The notes: a model not told the origin generated them from the letters alone. A stretch of 64,000 nt of DNA from Populus alba (GCF_005239225.2 NC_133297.1:11086147-11150146), one strand, 5' to 3'; positions 13,801 to 26,548 are shown, counted from the first letter of the stretch. Program-made: numbers and translations.

Positions 13801-16800
13801 TTCTTTCGCACCTTTTGCAATTCCATCATCACCCCCATTATTGTCTTCCATTTGTATTTCCTTAAAAAAAAAATGGTTTTCCTGATATTTACATGATGCT
13901 AGTTTTTATGATACGTGTTTTGCCCATGATTTATTTTATTTTCTTTTACATAAATGAGTGAATACTAACATATATGAGCACTGTAAAAAAAAGAAATGCT
14001 AATATAGAAGAGACTATTTATCAATAATTTCAATTATATTTAGTTAGTTTCTGAATCTAGTTAATGATTTCTACATCATTTATAATTCTAATCTAATTCT
14101 TAAAATATATTTATTAGCTCATACTACTTAAGTTCTTACCATATCATAAATTTTAATATTTAATTGTAAATAATGTTTGTTTTTAGAAATATCTTTATAC
14201 TCTTTTATACCCGAGAATGTTTTGCATAAAATCATGATATATAGTTATATAAATAATAATATTTAATGTTTTTATAAATAATAAATAATCTCAAATTATA
14301 CTAAACTTATCATATTTTTATTAGTATGGTGTCTCAACACATAGTTTTGATAGCCTTAAAAATTCAAGTTTAACTTCATAATTTACTTTGTACACACTTT
14401 AATTGTCATTTTTCTTCCAATATAAATCCAAAATGTATATTACAAAAAATCTTCATTGTCAACTATTTTAAGTTGATATTTTTTTGCATTCTATTTAATT
14501 TATCTAGTGTTCATTTGAGTTTTTTTCATAATTTTATGACCTTAGTTTCTCTTAATGGTTTAATAATTATCATTTATTTGTTAAGCATCCATATTCACGT
14601 GATAAATGCAATTAAGCATAGTTTAATTCTTTATTATTTATTTTCTTAATCACATTTCTGAACATATTCTTATGTTTCATAACAAATAAATCAGTCATAT
14701 CTAATCTTTTCATGTCTTCTTGTCTATTCTTTTGCTTATAAAAAAAAACTCTATAAATTGACTAAAATCATTTTATCATTGATTATTAAAAGTAGATTTT
14801 TTTAAAAATCTCTCTAATATAAAATCATTTATCTCTTTACTTCATTTGACTGGTTTTGTTTATCTTTATTAAAAAATACAATATTCTTTTCTTGGGCTTG
14901 ATGAAAAAGATTAATTAATTTAATCATTAAATATCTACTACTCATTCCTGTAGTTTGAGCTTCTATTTTTTGTTCAGATGTTTTGTTAACCTCTCTGTTC
15001 TTTTCAAGGTTAACCTTGTGTCTTTTTTAATATATAAAAAATAACACTAATTATTAATTAATATGTTTGCTTTTATAAGATAGAGATAAAATTGTTATTC
15101 ATAAATATCTTCCTCTCCCTACCTCTGATCTCCATCTTCATATCCATTTCTCCAAAGCAAGCTTGCACATATTGCCTTCAAAGTTTCATAATTTTGCATC
15201 ATCTTTAATTTCTTCCAAAATCATTAGTGTTTTTTTTCTCAACATTGAATTATCGATTGACATCGATGATAATATCAACTTTACAATATTCTAAAAAGAA
15301 TAACATAATAAAAAATATATACAAAAGAAAACTAAAAAAACATGATATAATTTTTTTTTATACCTATTTAAGAAAATAAATATAGGAAACACAGTAATTG
15401 GTTAGTCTATTGTTAAATTATGCGTGTGTGAACCTCAATAAAAATTATTTTTATATAAAAAATAATTTTTATGTTGAAGTTTTGTTTGCAACAATGTAAC
15501 ATTTGTACTATGCCTGAAGGCAATGTAGGATGCTGAACGCTTCAACCTCCTTCAATGAAACTCATTCCAAATACAGATGCCATCAAATTATTCGTAATCA
15601 TGTTTTGTATTTTCTTGTTCTTTTTATTTGAGAAGGTCTTCATTATGTTTCCATGCCCTTTAAAAAAAAATCCAAGCTAATGTTCATTATTTTTCCTGGC
15701 AGTCATCTTAAATAGGCCTTTTGTTGATGCTAACTATTTATTTTTTATCGTGATGCTAACTACTTTAATAGTCCGTGCTTGTGTTTTTTAATTTATCCTG
15801 ATCTAGTTTGCAAATTTGTTTTAATTGCCAAACATTCACATGTCCATAGAGAAAGAAACACTCGGGTGGTAAGAGTCTTTTGTTTTTTTTATCATAAGTA
15901 ATTAATGACTCCAAATATAAGAAAACCTATTTTATAGACAGAAATTTTTTAAATTCTTATTTTGTAATCAAATTGACGCATCGCTTTTGATACTAGCCAA
16001 TCAGATATATTGTGGGCCATTTTTTTACACAAGAATCAAATTGTTAGATATTTCTTTTTACTTAAGGAATAAAAGGTATTTATATGCAATGGTCTTTAAT
16101 TAATTGAAGATAGTGGTTTGACATCACAATTTGTTGAATTCTTAGTATTCCATGGTTTGTACATGGTAATTGGAACTTCTAGTTGGTTGAGTTTTTCTTT
16201 TCAAATATCAAAACTCTCAAGACTTGTATACAAATCCTAATTTCTAAATACAAGCCCTTGTTAGTCCTCATAAAAATTTTAAATTATCCTGCATTATATA
16301 TATATTTATATACATACATACATACATACATATATATATATATATAGAAGATTTGTGATGTGATATTTCCTTTTGCTGTGTTTTGTGCTGACTATAATCT
16401 TTATATTTCTTATAGGACAAGATACTTCTCTACGCCTAGGAAAGGGCATAATCCACTTCAAGGACGAGCATATTACCAGCTCCTAGAGTGCCTTGGTGTA
16501 AGACTACTACCTTTTTTCCCCAGAAAAACAATGTATCTCATCGATTCATCTTGATGATAGCTTATGCATTAAGCTATATATCTTGAATGTGTTTTATGGT
16601 TTATGCATTTCAGGTCATTAGGATCCACTCTCCCATGAGAGCCCAGAGGACACAAGACTGGTCAGATGTGCCAAGTCGAGAAATGATAAGCAGAGCTCAT
16701 GCTGCGGCTTTGCGCTTAAAGAGGGGTCATGTTAATCAGGCTGCTGATTCGGAACAGTTTGGAAGTTGCAAGGTGTGGGGCAATGTGGACCCTGACAACA

Positions 16801-17006
16801 GTGGGCCTATCTCAGGATCTTCAGACATAAGTGATGTGAGGAGAAACTCAAATTACAGTAAATGGGAAGTTATGCCTTTCGGAAGTCTAAGAAAGGAAGC
16901 ACAGGATCACTATGCTCAGATGGGAGGTGTGTCTCTGTACAAAATGGATGGCAACAGGTTGGATGATTTAGTATGCGTCAGGCATTCCTTGAAATCCGAG
17001 GCATGA
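10805..17006 (+). CDS. MGP2: Sialyltransferase-like glycosyltransferase (GT29), MGP2/SIA1-like
   Basis: Golgi type II membrane protein of family GT29. Plants lack ordinary sialic acid, so the natural donor is likely another sugar acid; the Arabidopsis relative MGP2 is needed for pollen tube function. Eleven exons join in phase to 474 aa: 10805-10907, 11008-11096, 11181-11267, 11363-11440, 11522-11613, 11710-11911, 12054-12144, 13093-13151, 13492-13640, 16416-16497 and 16614-17006. A short basic N-terminus precedes a signal anchor at about residues 10-32. Exon 6 carries sialylmotif L ([20 protein letters not shown]), and exon 9 the S-like motif ([20 protein letters not shown], then YGFTVDPGY). 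[14 protein letters not shown] in exon 10 resembles the motif III/VS region. Intron 9 is long (2775 nt). The match to MGP2 rather than SIA2 rests on remembered sequence and length. Confidence 0.9.
11153..11178. repeat. (GAT)n microsatellite in intron 2 of the MGP2-like gene
   Basis: Tandem GAT triplets end directly at the TAG acceptor of exon 3 (exon starts 11181). The usual polypyrimidine tract is therefore replaced by GAT repeats, which is unusual for a 3' splice site. Confidence 0.9.
13641..16415 (+). other. Long intron 9 of the MGP2-like gene
   Basis: A 2775-nt intron bounded by a GTAAGT donor and a TATAG acceptor. It is AT-rich with no protein-like frame; the only notable structure is a compound TA/CATA microsatellite near its 3' end (16294-16346). 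Its length compared with the other introns suggests insertion of decayed mobile DNA, but I could not name a family. Confidence 0.7.
16294..16346. repeat. Compound (TA)n-(CATA)n-(TA)n microsatellite
   Basis: A TA run passes into about five CATA units and back to a TA run, about 70 bases before the exon 10 acceptor of the MGP2-like gene. Confidence 0.9.
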
Positions 17007-18121
17007 GCTATGTATTTTGTTGGTGCAAGGCAGTATTTTTTGAACCTCGGTTGAGAGCAGACCTCTTCTGGGTGCCACCTTGGAACTGCAATGAAGATGT
17101 ACGATTTGGAGATTGAATTTGTTGATTGAGCATTTTGTCTGATCACTCCATTGAAGGAATCTCACAGTTTCATTTTCATACTGAATATTTCTGGAATCAG
17201 TGGCATTTTAGATTACCCAGCTTCATCGTCTGCAAAGGAGAGATTTTTTACTGATTTAATGGTCAAATGCACGTTGCTTTGTGAGGATTCTTCCCTGAGG
17301 GAAGTACGTAAAGGCAGAGTTATCCAAATCCAGAAAATGTCGTAATGGGTCAAATATCCATAACTCCTTTGTTGGGATTGACATTTATATTCTACGATGT
17401 AAGCTATGGTGGGTTCTAACCTAAAGTTTTGTGGAGCATCTCAAGAACGTACAGCTTCTGTGGTTTGATCTCTACCTTTTTTTCATTCTTTTTACGAGTA
17501 AAATATATTGAGCTGAAATTTATTGTTAAAAAAAAAAAAAAAAACCGAGTTCTTGAGCAGCTGTTTGATAACGAATTTATATTGTATTATATATACTGTG
17601 GATGCTAATTGCCTGCTCTTGTTGATGGTGCTGTCTCTGCTTTTTGTGTCACAGTATATTTTGCTAGGAGATGCCTTCCCTTTTTCCATTACAATTGTAA
17701 TGTTTTTTTTTTTGTCATGGCAAAACTTCTTTTAGCGCATTGCATTGAGATTAACTTCATGTATTTTTACACAGAATTCACTTATAAATTTTCCAATGAA
17801 CACATTGAATTCTCCAAAAATGCAATGCCCTTTTCTATTCAAGGGGATGCATGAACAAGCAATTCTTACCTACAACCAATTGGAATATTGACTGGGAAGT
17901 GGGGAGTTTCATTTCCCTTTCTCAAGGACCGCTCAAGCAATGGTACTTTTCAAGAAAGTGCGGATTCTTTTGGGGGGGAAACACCCTCCTTGAATGCAGC
18001 CATGGTAAAATTTTCATCTCTATCAATAGAATTGAACACCAGAACTATTAAAAAAATCTTGCTTTGAATCCAAGATAAATAGTAAGAAGAGATTTAACAT
18101 AAAAACCCAGGGAAAAAAACA
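17007..18121. other. Convergent spacer between MGP2-like and Cgr1-like genes
   Basis: This contains the 3' UTRs of the two convergent genes. A run of about 18 A residues lies at 17527-17544. Frames of 60-80 codons occur on the plus strand but show no recognisable composition or homology. No gene is called. Confidence 0.6.
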
Positions 18122-18739
18122 CTAATCCTCCTTGTTAGAATTCTTCCTTTTCTTGTTAACAAGATCATCGGGAACAACCTTAAGCAACTTCCTATCCTTA
18201 GACTTGGCAATCTTCTTGAGAGTTTTAGGATTGGTAATCTTCTGCAACTTGGTACCAGACTTCAATATATTCTCCTGCTTCCTCTTCTCTCTCTCTTCTC
18301 TCATCTTTCTCTTCTCCGCTTTATTCTTCCTAATCTCATCCTTCAGCTCATTCTTCCTCTCGCTGTACGCTTTCTTTATCTCTTTCTCTCTTTCCCTCTC
18401 CTCGTATCCCGTGCCCCTCTTACTCACGTGCTTCGCCGACGCTCTCTGTTTCCTCGGTTGCTTCCACTTGCGTCCCGACACCTTCCCTGCCATCACCCCA
18501 TCGTATGTCGGCTTTCCCACGGCAACCGGCTTGTCTGGATTATCCGATGAAGGTATAGCCGTTCGCTTTGCCGCTGGTGCGTCAATCTCCATCGATGGAT
18601 CGGCGGTTGCGGTTGCGGTTGCGGTTGCGGTTGCGGTTGAGGTTGCGGTTAATTGAAGTGCTTCTTCTTCGCGTTTGCGCTTGTAAGTTTTGCCACCAAA
18701 GCCTTCGTCAAGGCGACGGAAGTCGATTGTGCAAGCCAT
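18122..18739 (-). CDS. Cgr1-family rRNA-processing protein (CCDC86-like)
   Basis: A small nucleolar protein of the Cgr1 family, expected to act in pre-60S maturation and rRNA processing. It is a single exon of 205 aa starting MACTIDFRRLDEGFGGK. A further in-frame Met lies 24 codons upstream (18811), but the MACTID start is preferred because it sits in a GCCATGG context. Residues 32-45 are an (Ala-Thr)n tract encoded by a GGTTGC hexanucleotide repeat. The Cgr1 core follows: SGRKWKQPRKQRASAKHVSK, then a highly charged Lys/Glu/Arg coiled coil (EREREKEIKKAYSERKNEL), and a basic tail with LKKIAKSKDRKLLKVVPDDL. The protein is strongly basic, as expected for an rRNA-binding factor. A long frame on the opposite strand is only the shadow of this coding sequence. 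Confidence 0.88.
   Translation of the reverse strand: MACTIDFRRLDEGFGGKTYKRKREEEALQLTATSTATATATATATADPSMEIDAPAAKRTAIPSSDNPDKPVAVGKPTYDGVMAGKVSGRKWKQPRKQRASAKHVSKRGTGYEEREREKEIKKAYSERKNELKDEIRKNKAEKRKMREEREKRKQENILKSGTKLQKITNPKTLKKIAKSKDRKLLKVVPDDLVNKKRKNSNKED
18604..18650. repeat. Coding (GGTTGC)n hexanucleotide repeat
   Basis: About eight units of GGTTGC on the plus strand, one changed to GGTTGA, encode an alternating Ala-Thr tract on the minus strand inside the Cgr1-like gene. Unit gain or loss would keep the frame. Confidence 0.92.
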
Positions 18740-18811
18740 GGCCGCTGGGTTTTTTTTTCCTGAAACCCTAATGAGAAAATGACGTGTTTTGATTTTATAA
18801 TGCGCTGGCAA

Positions 18812-20424
18812 GGTTACGGGTTTGGATTTTTATACAGCGGTGCGGGTTCGGGTTGCAGAAACGAATCCTAGGCGGTGCTCGTCTGAAAATTAGAAGGTTG
18901 TTCCTCCCACTTACATTTTATTTTGCCATTACCAAGTTGTATTTTGAGAACTAAATTTCAAAGTTATTAAACTTTATTAGAGGTAATCCACCTAAGGGAC
19001 CGAGTTTTAGTCCTACTGGTTAATTTGAAAAAATTAAAAAATATATTTAAAATTTGAATATTTCATATGAATTTTTTAAAAAATAATATATGTAAATATA
19101 AATTATAAAAAAATTAAAACTTGAAGTGTAATATACTTATCCCATAAAAAAAAACAAAAAGAAATTTATATAAATATAAGTTATAATATAATTATTTCAA
19201 ATTTAAAAGTTAAGAATATATATATATATACTTTGAAAAAGTGAAAACACAATTATCTGTAAATGTAAATTATAAAAAAATATATGAAGCTAAATATTTA
19301 TAAATTAATTTTATATTTTTAAAGCTTTATTAAAAAAAATTGTATAAAAAAAAAACAAATCTTACATGGGTACATCAAATTTTAGATTAACCTAATAGAT
19401 TGCTCATATTTGATCAGGCCAGTTGGAAAACTTTTTTACCTATTTAAAACTTGATCAAGATATCATGTGCCTCGAGCCAATTAGAATTTTGAGATTCAGA
19501 TCGAGTTATAACATTACTCCTAAATTCTATTAGAATAAAAATATTATTTAAATTTAAAGTCTGTGTTGTTATACTTGAACAGAGAAAAAAAAAAGTTATG
19601 ATATCAAATGTGTATTTTAAAAATATCATATACAAAGTAATTTTATGATAAAATGATATATATTTTTTTTAATTTTTTATATCGACATCATAAGCAATTA
19701 AAAAAACACTTAAAAAATACCAATATAATTTTTTTTAATACAAAAAATCTACTTAAAAAACACTATGACAATCCGATTACATCGTAACATTCAAACACTT
19801 TCAAATTTGACAACCAACAACCCAATTTATTGGAACAATTTGACAAGTATTGATTTTTTAAAAATATATACATACAACAATGGCCCAAATGTTAGATCAA
19901 AGTGAATAGGTTATAAAAAATAATTTATGGCCTTGGACCTGGTGTTCCAATTTCCAAGTATCAATACAAGGAATTTTTGGACCTTCGGAATCAATGGGGC
20001 ATTTTGAGGATAAAAACTACTAACTCAAGGACGGTCAACACTGTTAATTGCTTAATCAGGAGAAATTTTATGATACCAAAAAGAAATTAAAAACATTTTT
20101 ATATTTTTTATTTCATCCTTTCTAAAATTGACCTAAAAAATAACTACTCATACTTGAGAAATAACTCTTTTATTCTCTCTTCCTTGTGCCTTCTCTTGAA
20201 AATTATCACTTAAAATTTCTCCACATGATCAGTTTTTATAAACTACAAGGATTAGTAAATAACTACTCAATTACACGATGAGATGGCTATATCAAAAGCA
20301 ATAAATTCCAGAATGCCGTGAGTGTAGATGCAGTACCTGTCTTTGGACCAGGAAACAAAAACACGAACGTACCAGACAAATCAACCACCATTACCAGCCA
20401 AGATCTTGCTGCTAAGAGCTTGAA
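18812..20424. other. AT-rich intergenic spacer
   Basis: This holds the promoter of the minus-strand Cgr1-like gene near its left end and the 3' UTR of the aspartokinase gene near its right end. Between them is AT-rich DNA with long A and T runs. No frame looks protein coding and I see no nameable repeat. Confidence 0.6.
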
Positions 20425-23400
20425 TTATTCTCTTCGAAGCTGAACTGAACCATTATCAGATACACACTTTCCGTCTAATTCAGAGACGCCGCTTTCAAAG
20501 AAAGCTGAGTGGAGACTCCTGACACACTGCTCTGCTTCATCGTCATTCACAATTAATGAGATATTAACCTGGTAAGTGAAAGCCAAAGGTGAGTTACTTG
20601 TCGTGATCCTTCTATGGCATATAGCGTCCAAGAAGGCATTTAGGGGAAACCATAGTATAGGTGTGATACCTTTGAAGCACCCTGTGATATCATCTGAACG
20701 TTGATTCCTTTGATATGAAGAACATTGAAGACCTGCCATAACATATATCCGGTAAATGAACAAGAAATGAATGAGCAAAAAAAATAGAAAGATGAGCTTA
20801 AAATCGTTCACCACAACAGTCCCAACAGTGATGGAAAATATATTGGGAAAACAGTTGTTGCATAACACTATGCTTAAATATAATACTCAGGTCTCCCTTG
20901 AAACTTCCTTCCAGGTCGTAAGATTCCTGCTAAGCTCTGGTTTTGAAAATAATGAATATGACTGAAAAGCTTTTTTATAAAAATTTATCCCACAAGGTCA
21001 TCATTTTGAAGTTGCAGCTGGTCCTCGTTCAATCAAGATGGAAGGTTTTATCAATGAAAACACGGCATTTACCATGATCCACTAACCTAACATGTTAGCC
21101 TCCGGAGAGTGCAAGGAACAAAAACTAAAAGTTCCTATAGAAGAGACGGGATTCTCATCACTAAACAAAAGTAATATGGATGATTAGATTTTGTAGTTAG
21201 GGACTAGGAGGGAAAAAGCAATACCTTTTTTCACCCAAAGAAGAAACAAGTTTTCAGAAAACCGGTCTTAACTAATAAGAAAAGTGCAATGGATCACCTT
21301 CTCTAATATCAGAGAGGACCTCTGGACATTCCCAATGAGAGAGATTATTGATCTGTGCTGCAGGAGATTGACTACAGCAATTTTCTCAAGCTCTTCCACA
21401 ACATGGTCGAGTTCCTGTTAAAGGATGGTACATTAACAGATGAGATCAAATGCCAAAAGTAGACATTAATAAAATATCCTGCTGGAAAATAAATACCATA
21501 ATACAGACTGTAAAAAAAACAAATCATAACAAATAAGAGATGCCATACGCTTGCCTGCTGAATCAGATCTCTACTCCAAAGCTTTGATGGATCGAGTGTC
21601 AAGGAGATGCTGACTTCGCTAGTAGCCACAACATCTACTGATATTCCTAAATCTTCAAAGATCGAAAACACCTAAATGGATAAAATTTAATAGGGTTAAG
21701 AAAATTGAAACATCTGGGATAAATGGGGGCGAGAGGGTTAGAAACAGATTTTAGCCGCGAACCTTAGCAAGAAAACCAAACTGGCCAAGCATGCGGGTGC
21801 TAACAATATCCAACATGGTAACATTCCGTTTCAAAACAATGCTAGTTAGTACTGCCTGTAATTAGGACAAAGAAAAGAATAATTTTATTTTAAGTTCTTC
21901 ACATTGCAATCATTAAGCATCATCTAATACAAACCTTACTCATATCTCGTGTCCTGGTGATGAGAGTCCCAGGAGCATTCGAATTGTAAGAATTTTTAAC
22001 CCTAACTGGAATATCACCCTCCCTAGCAGGTCTCATGGATTGTGGATGCAAGACCTGCAGAAAGGTACAAATAAACAGGTTAGAGAAGACATGGTTACTT
22101 TGGCCGTTTGCTCATGTTAGCATTTGGAGCTTCATAAATAGACTAGTTATTACTTGTTATTAAACTCCAGCTTGACAAAGCATGCAAATTTAGGGAGGGG
22201 GGGGGGGTTGTATGGTTAGGAAGCTTGTCGACAATAACCAAATTGAGGTCATTTAAAAAAATATATTAAAAAAAAAAAAAAGGAAAGGGAAAGGAAGTGT
22301 AAAGATTCATTACTCGCGTATGGTTTGTACAAGACATTTCAATTTTAATCATAAAATTGTAAGTTTCAGACTCATGCTCGACTATGTTACAAGCCATAAA
22401 ATTATGATACCTGAGCACCAAAATATGCTAGTTCCGCTGCCTCATCAAATGTCAAGTATGGCACAGGTTCAGCATGTGGATATATATTAGGATCACATGT
22501 CAAAACACCATCAACATCCTTCCACACCTACAGTAGATTTTAAAAAAAATTATTAGTCTGATTTCAATTAAAAAATGGAATTTCTACAGAAATGCACTCG
22601 ATAAACTTTTATGAACTTCAGCACAGTTCTATATTTTCCAGAAAAAGCATTTTCTTGCATGCTTACATTTCATTAATAAATGCACTCATGGATGAAGAAA
22701 GAGAGTTGCAAAAAATCAGAAGAAAGAAGAACATTGCCAAGCAAGTACACACAGTTGAAACACAACTATCTTGTCACAATATCTGTATGGATTAGGGAGA
22801 AACAGTGAATATTGGGGTTTCCTATCCTTCTTCTTGTATCTGAGTTTGATGCTTGCAAAAAACCATCTTTGTTGTCCATTTGGGTTTTGCTGGAGGTAGT
22901 GATACTTTGACAATTTGACTGGTAGTGGTGTGGCAGTGAAGTTGGTGGAGTCTCAGGTTGTGGTGGTGGAGGTGGTGAGATATCTTCCTTCTTTTACTGG
23001 ATATGATGCTTTAGGTAACGGTCATGGTGGTTTGAGTGATCGTGTTTGTGGTTTGGGAGTGGTGTTGTTGGTTATATTGGTAGTTTTATGGTTTTCAAGG
23101 GCTAGATTATGGGGACATAGTTGGTGGTATTGACTACCTGCAAAGGTTTGTGTAGGTTTATTGGGGTTTGTGTTTGCTGGTAGATTAGGCTGTAGTATTG
23201 AGGCTCTAGTGATCTTGGTGACGAATATGATGGCAGTGTTGTTGGTTTGAGCAGATGATTATATTGGAGTTTTAGGAAAGCTAGAGCTAGTGGAGATAAG
23301 GCTGACAAGTGATGAAAAACAGGGGTAATGATGGTGGAAGGAGTTTTTTGCGAGGAAAAATATAAATTATCTTGCTTCTTGCTACTATTTCATGTGGCAG

Positions 23401-26096
23401 CCACCAGAGTCTATTCTTGGGTCTTAGAACAGTGTTGTAATGGTGCTCAGGTTTTGCAACGGATCTTGTGTATGTAACAGTCATCTTGCTTGCTTCAGCT
23501 TTATATATTATTTCAACTTTGACTTCGAAAACAAACAATGACTTAAAATTGACTCGGTTTGTGGTACTTGGGAGGGGAAATTATGGCAAAATTCCTTGGA
23601 GCTGTGCTATCTATTGCAAACTTCCAGTGTCTGCAGTTACCTGAATCTCTCGCAAACCTAATGCTTTTCCAATTGTTGTGGCTGTCAAATCACTGCCACC
23701 ACGGCCTAATGTAGTAATAGCACAAGATCGCCAGCCCTGCAATTAGAAATATCAATAAAGGGAAAAAAAAAAAAAAAAAAAACATATATTAGTGAAGCTT
23801 TCCATAAACTCTCTCCTACAAGGAGTTCATTAATTTCACAAACAAGGAGTCCCGAGCAATTAGTTGGTGGAAAGACCTTTCCAAGGAAGCCGGTAACAAT
23901 GGGAATTGCAGGATCTCTAATCCAATCTCCATGCAAACTCTGTGCCACAGCTGGATAAGTTGCTTCTAGAATGTCTGCATTCGTGAAGTCATCTGTGGTG
24001 ATAAAACCAATTTTGAAAGCATCATACTGCAAAAAAGGAGGGAAACACAACACATTATAATGCTGTTATCAGGGATAAGGTATAGTGTTCATTTCACAGT
24101 AAAAATCCCAAAATAGTAACACAATGGGTGGTGCACTTTATTGCTATTAAGAAAATGACTGCAGTACTGCAATGAACTTTTATCTTCACTTTCTCCATCT
24201 AATAGACATCAAATCTTCATTAGAAAGATACTATGGATCTAATCTCATCTTTGATCCGACTGCCGTTCGTGTATTAACAATCTGGATATTTTACATGAAG
24301 TAAAATTACCATTCTGAATTGTTCAGAAGAGATGTTGAGCAGCTTTGAGCAATAGCTTCATTCCTCATTGGAGGTCTTTTTCTTGATTACTACCAAGTAC
24401 AGTTGTTCCATTAAAAAAAAAAACTATAAAAGGTTTAGAAACTGTATTAAAACTTAATAACTGAAGTTGAAAGACATGACATTGTAAACCCTTGAAACTT
24501 TTAATTGCTCACACAATTGATCAACATTTTTTTTCCTTTGTGTCACAATATGACACAACCGTGATTGGTAATTTATTGTATTGGATTGAGAATTCACAAT
24601 AAACACATGATTGTTAAAGCCTATCCTATCATTTAGTCAAACGTGATTAACTGAGAAAATCTTAAATTTAAAAAATTAGCTGGTCATGCAGCCCCTTTAT
24701 TTATGATAGATAATGCCATCCGTTTGATCCATAAAACATATAAAATTTCTAACAAGCTGTCTGTCTGTATCCCTCCTCTCCCTGTGTTCTCTATCCAAAA
24801 TCTAATAAGATCATGTTTGTAATTGATAGAAAGTGGAATTAAATATAATCAGATCCCGAACAAATTGTTCTGCTGCTGTTCAGTGTGGCTGAATGGTTGG
24901 TGGGTAAAAAATTATAGCGAATGGGTATCAACGGGTGTTTGATTTAATAAATCATGGTGCCGTTGTGGACATGTGGACTCGATAAGCAGCTCAGGGAGAA
25001 ATCTAAGAATCAGATTAAGATGGTTTTTTAAAAAAAACAGAGAAAGAAGAAAGACAACCACTTACTTGGCGAGCTTTTGCACCGATTTTATTCATATATG
25101 CTGAAAAAATCCTCGTGGACATGCACTCCCCAAATGAAGCCAGGTAGTCTTTTGTGCGTGGAGTCAGCTCTTTCATCATAGCAATTCCCTTCAAAAGCTG
25201 CTCTAATTCCTCCAGGTGTTCTGCAAAAGGAGTATGTACAAGAGGTTTCCCCTTGTCCATGAGATGAAGAGCTGATACAGGAAATTGCACAAGTCCTAGC
25301 ATCGTTGGCTTTGTAACGAGACAAACAGTTTCATTCTATATTGTAAATTACAGAACACATCAATGCATATATATTACTAAAAAGTAGAGGAACTTGCATA
25401 AGCCTTCTCGGCTGCGAATAGATACTCACTAGCAATAACCGACTCGTCTACTCCCAATTCCTTCGCAGTCCTGATAAGATAGAACAACTTATGGCTCCGG
25501 GAAGAAAATAAAAATGAAAAGAAAGGGAAGGGTAGAATCCTCACTGGAGATGCAATTCCTTAATGATATTGAGCTCTTCAATACTGTCTACATTAGTAAC
25601 ACCACAACTAACAGCCTTTTCACCAGCCTATAATTAAGTTGACAATTATAACTCCTTTTTGGCCCCCCAAAAAAAAAAAAACAGAGACAGAAAAGCAAAG
25701 TGAAAGCAGACATACCAGCAAAAGTTTGTTAGTTGTCTTTCCCATGGCAGAGAGAACAATGACAGGCCTCTCGTTTCCAAAGCTAAGAATAAGTTCAGCC
25801 ACCTCTCTCATCCTCTCGGCCGAGGCCAGCGAAGAACCACCGAACTTCATCACACATGTTAGCTGCGTCTCGGCTTGATTATCGGTTTTGTTCATTTCAA
25901 GTACATCAACACGGGCTGCCTCACAACTCACTTTCAAAACCCTATTACTTCTAGACAATGCCAAATTTGTAGCCTCGGAATTATAATTAACCATCTGGAC
26001 GCGTAAAGATTGGCAATGCATTTTATTCATCCTCTTGGAGAAAACAGGGGAGGCAGCAGCTTGAAGAGTAGCAGAAAAATGTAGTGTGTTTGCCAT
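20425..26096 (-). CDS. AK: Monofunctional aspartokinase, plastid-targeted (lysine-sensitive type)
   Basis: Phosphorylates aspartate, the first step of the Lys/Thr/Met/Ile pathway in plastids. Thirteen exons join in phase to 560 aa (plant family about 540-570): 25716-26096, 25545-25627, 25430-25470, 25066-25220, 23877-24026, 23641-23736, 22411-22527, 21935-22054, 21763-21855, 21549-21671, 21298-21414, 20670-20732 and 20425-20568. About 80 residues of Ser-rich transit peptide precede the kinase motif [15 protein letters not shown] (Lys84). [19 protein letters not shown], then GFLGK and [20 protein letters not shown], form the substrate and ATP regions. Two ACT domains follow ([20 protein letters not shown], then [20 protein letters not shown]), where lysine and S-adenosylmethionine bind in this family. 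No homoserine dehydrogenase domain follows, so it is not the bifunctional enzyme. The start is the first Met before a transit-like sequence. Confidence 0.95.
22528..23640 (-). other. Aspartokinase intron with a GT/GGT-rich insert
   Basis: This intron separates the exon ending LGLREIQ from the exon starting [11 protein letters not shown]. On the plus strand about 22,870-23,330 is unusually G/T-rich with GGTGGT and GTGGTG runs, unlike the AT-rich remainder. It does not code for a recognisable protein and may be an inserted repeat. Confidence 0.6.
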
Positions 26097-26323
26097 AATG
26101 TATTATTCCAAATATACTCTTCGATCAGATGTTTTTTCGAGTCGACAAATCAAAGAATTTTCTCTGTTAATTGAGAGATTAATATTCAGCAACTCTATCA
26201 ATCTATCTACAAAAAAAAAAAAACAAACTCTTTACCAAACAAATGAGAAAATGTAGCAGAGAAACGGATTAACAATTGAAACAGTGAAAAAATCAATAAC
26301 GATATGAGCAAATGAGCAAGTAC
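26097..26323 (-). other. Probable 5' leader intron of the aspartokinase gene
   Basis: On the minus strand CACGAAG is followed by GTACTTG at about 26323, a good donor, and the T-rich stretch down to the ATG could contain the acceptor. Leader introns are common in plant genes of this kind. The acceptor was not fixed, so the call is tentative. Confidence 0.4.
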
Positions 26324-26542
26324 CTTCGTGAGAGAGAAGCCTCGTGAAGGGAGGGAAAGGCAGCAGGAGGCCTAGAAATGAAGAAAAAACGGGTGGATTC
26401 CTTCAGAGATCCAGAGAAGCTGTGCAAACTAAAACAGGAAAGCTTCGAGGCTCTGAAGGGACGCGAGAGGCAGAAAAAAAGTGAACAAGCACGGCGGCCC
26501 CTCTCCGTCCTTCCCTCTCTTTCTCTCTGATTTCCTCTTTCC

Positions 26543-26548
26543 TTATAT
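26543..26548 (-). promoter_or_regulatory. Possible TATA box of the aspartokinase gene
   Basis: On the minus strand the sequence GCATATAAGG precedes a purine-rich leader (GGAAAGAGGAAATC) about 220 bases before the leader intron donor. Position and composition fit a core promoter, without direct proof. Confidence 0.35.

Noticed and set aside
18132..18656. 174-codon open frame opposite the Cgr1-like gene
   Set aside because: Antisense shadow of a Lys/Glu-rich coding sequence (giving Leu/Phe/Ser runs); the minus-strand protein matches a known family.
20425..26096. Bifunctional aspartokinase-homoserine dehydrogenase
   Set aside because: The frame ends shortly after the second ACT domain, with no dehydrogenase domain downstream, and total length fits the monofunctional enzyme.
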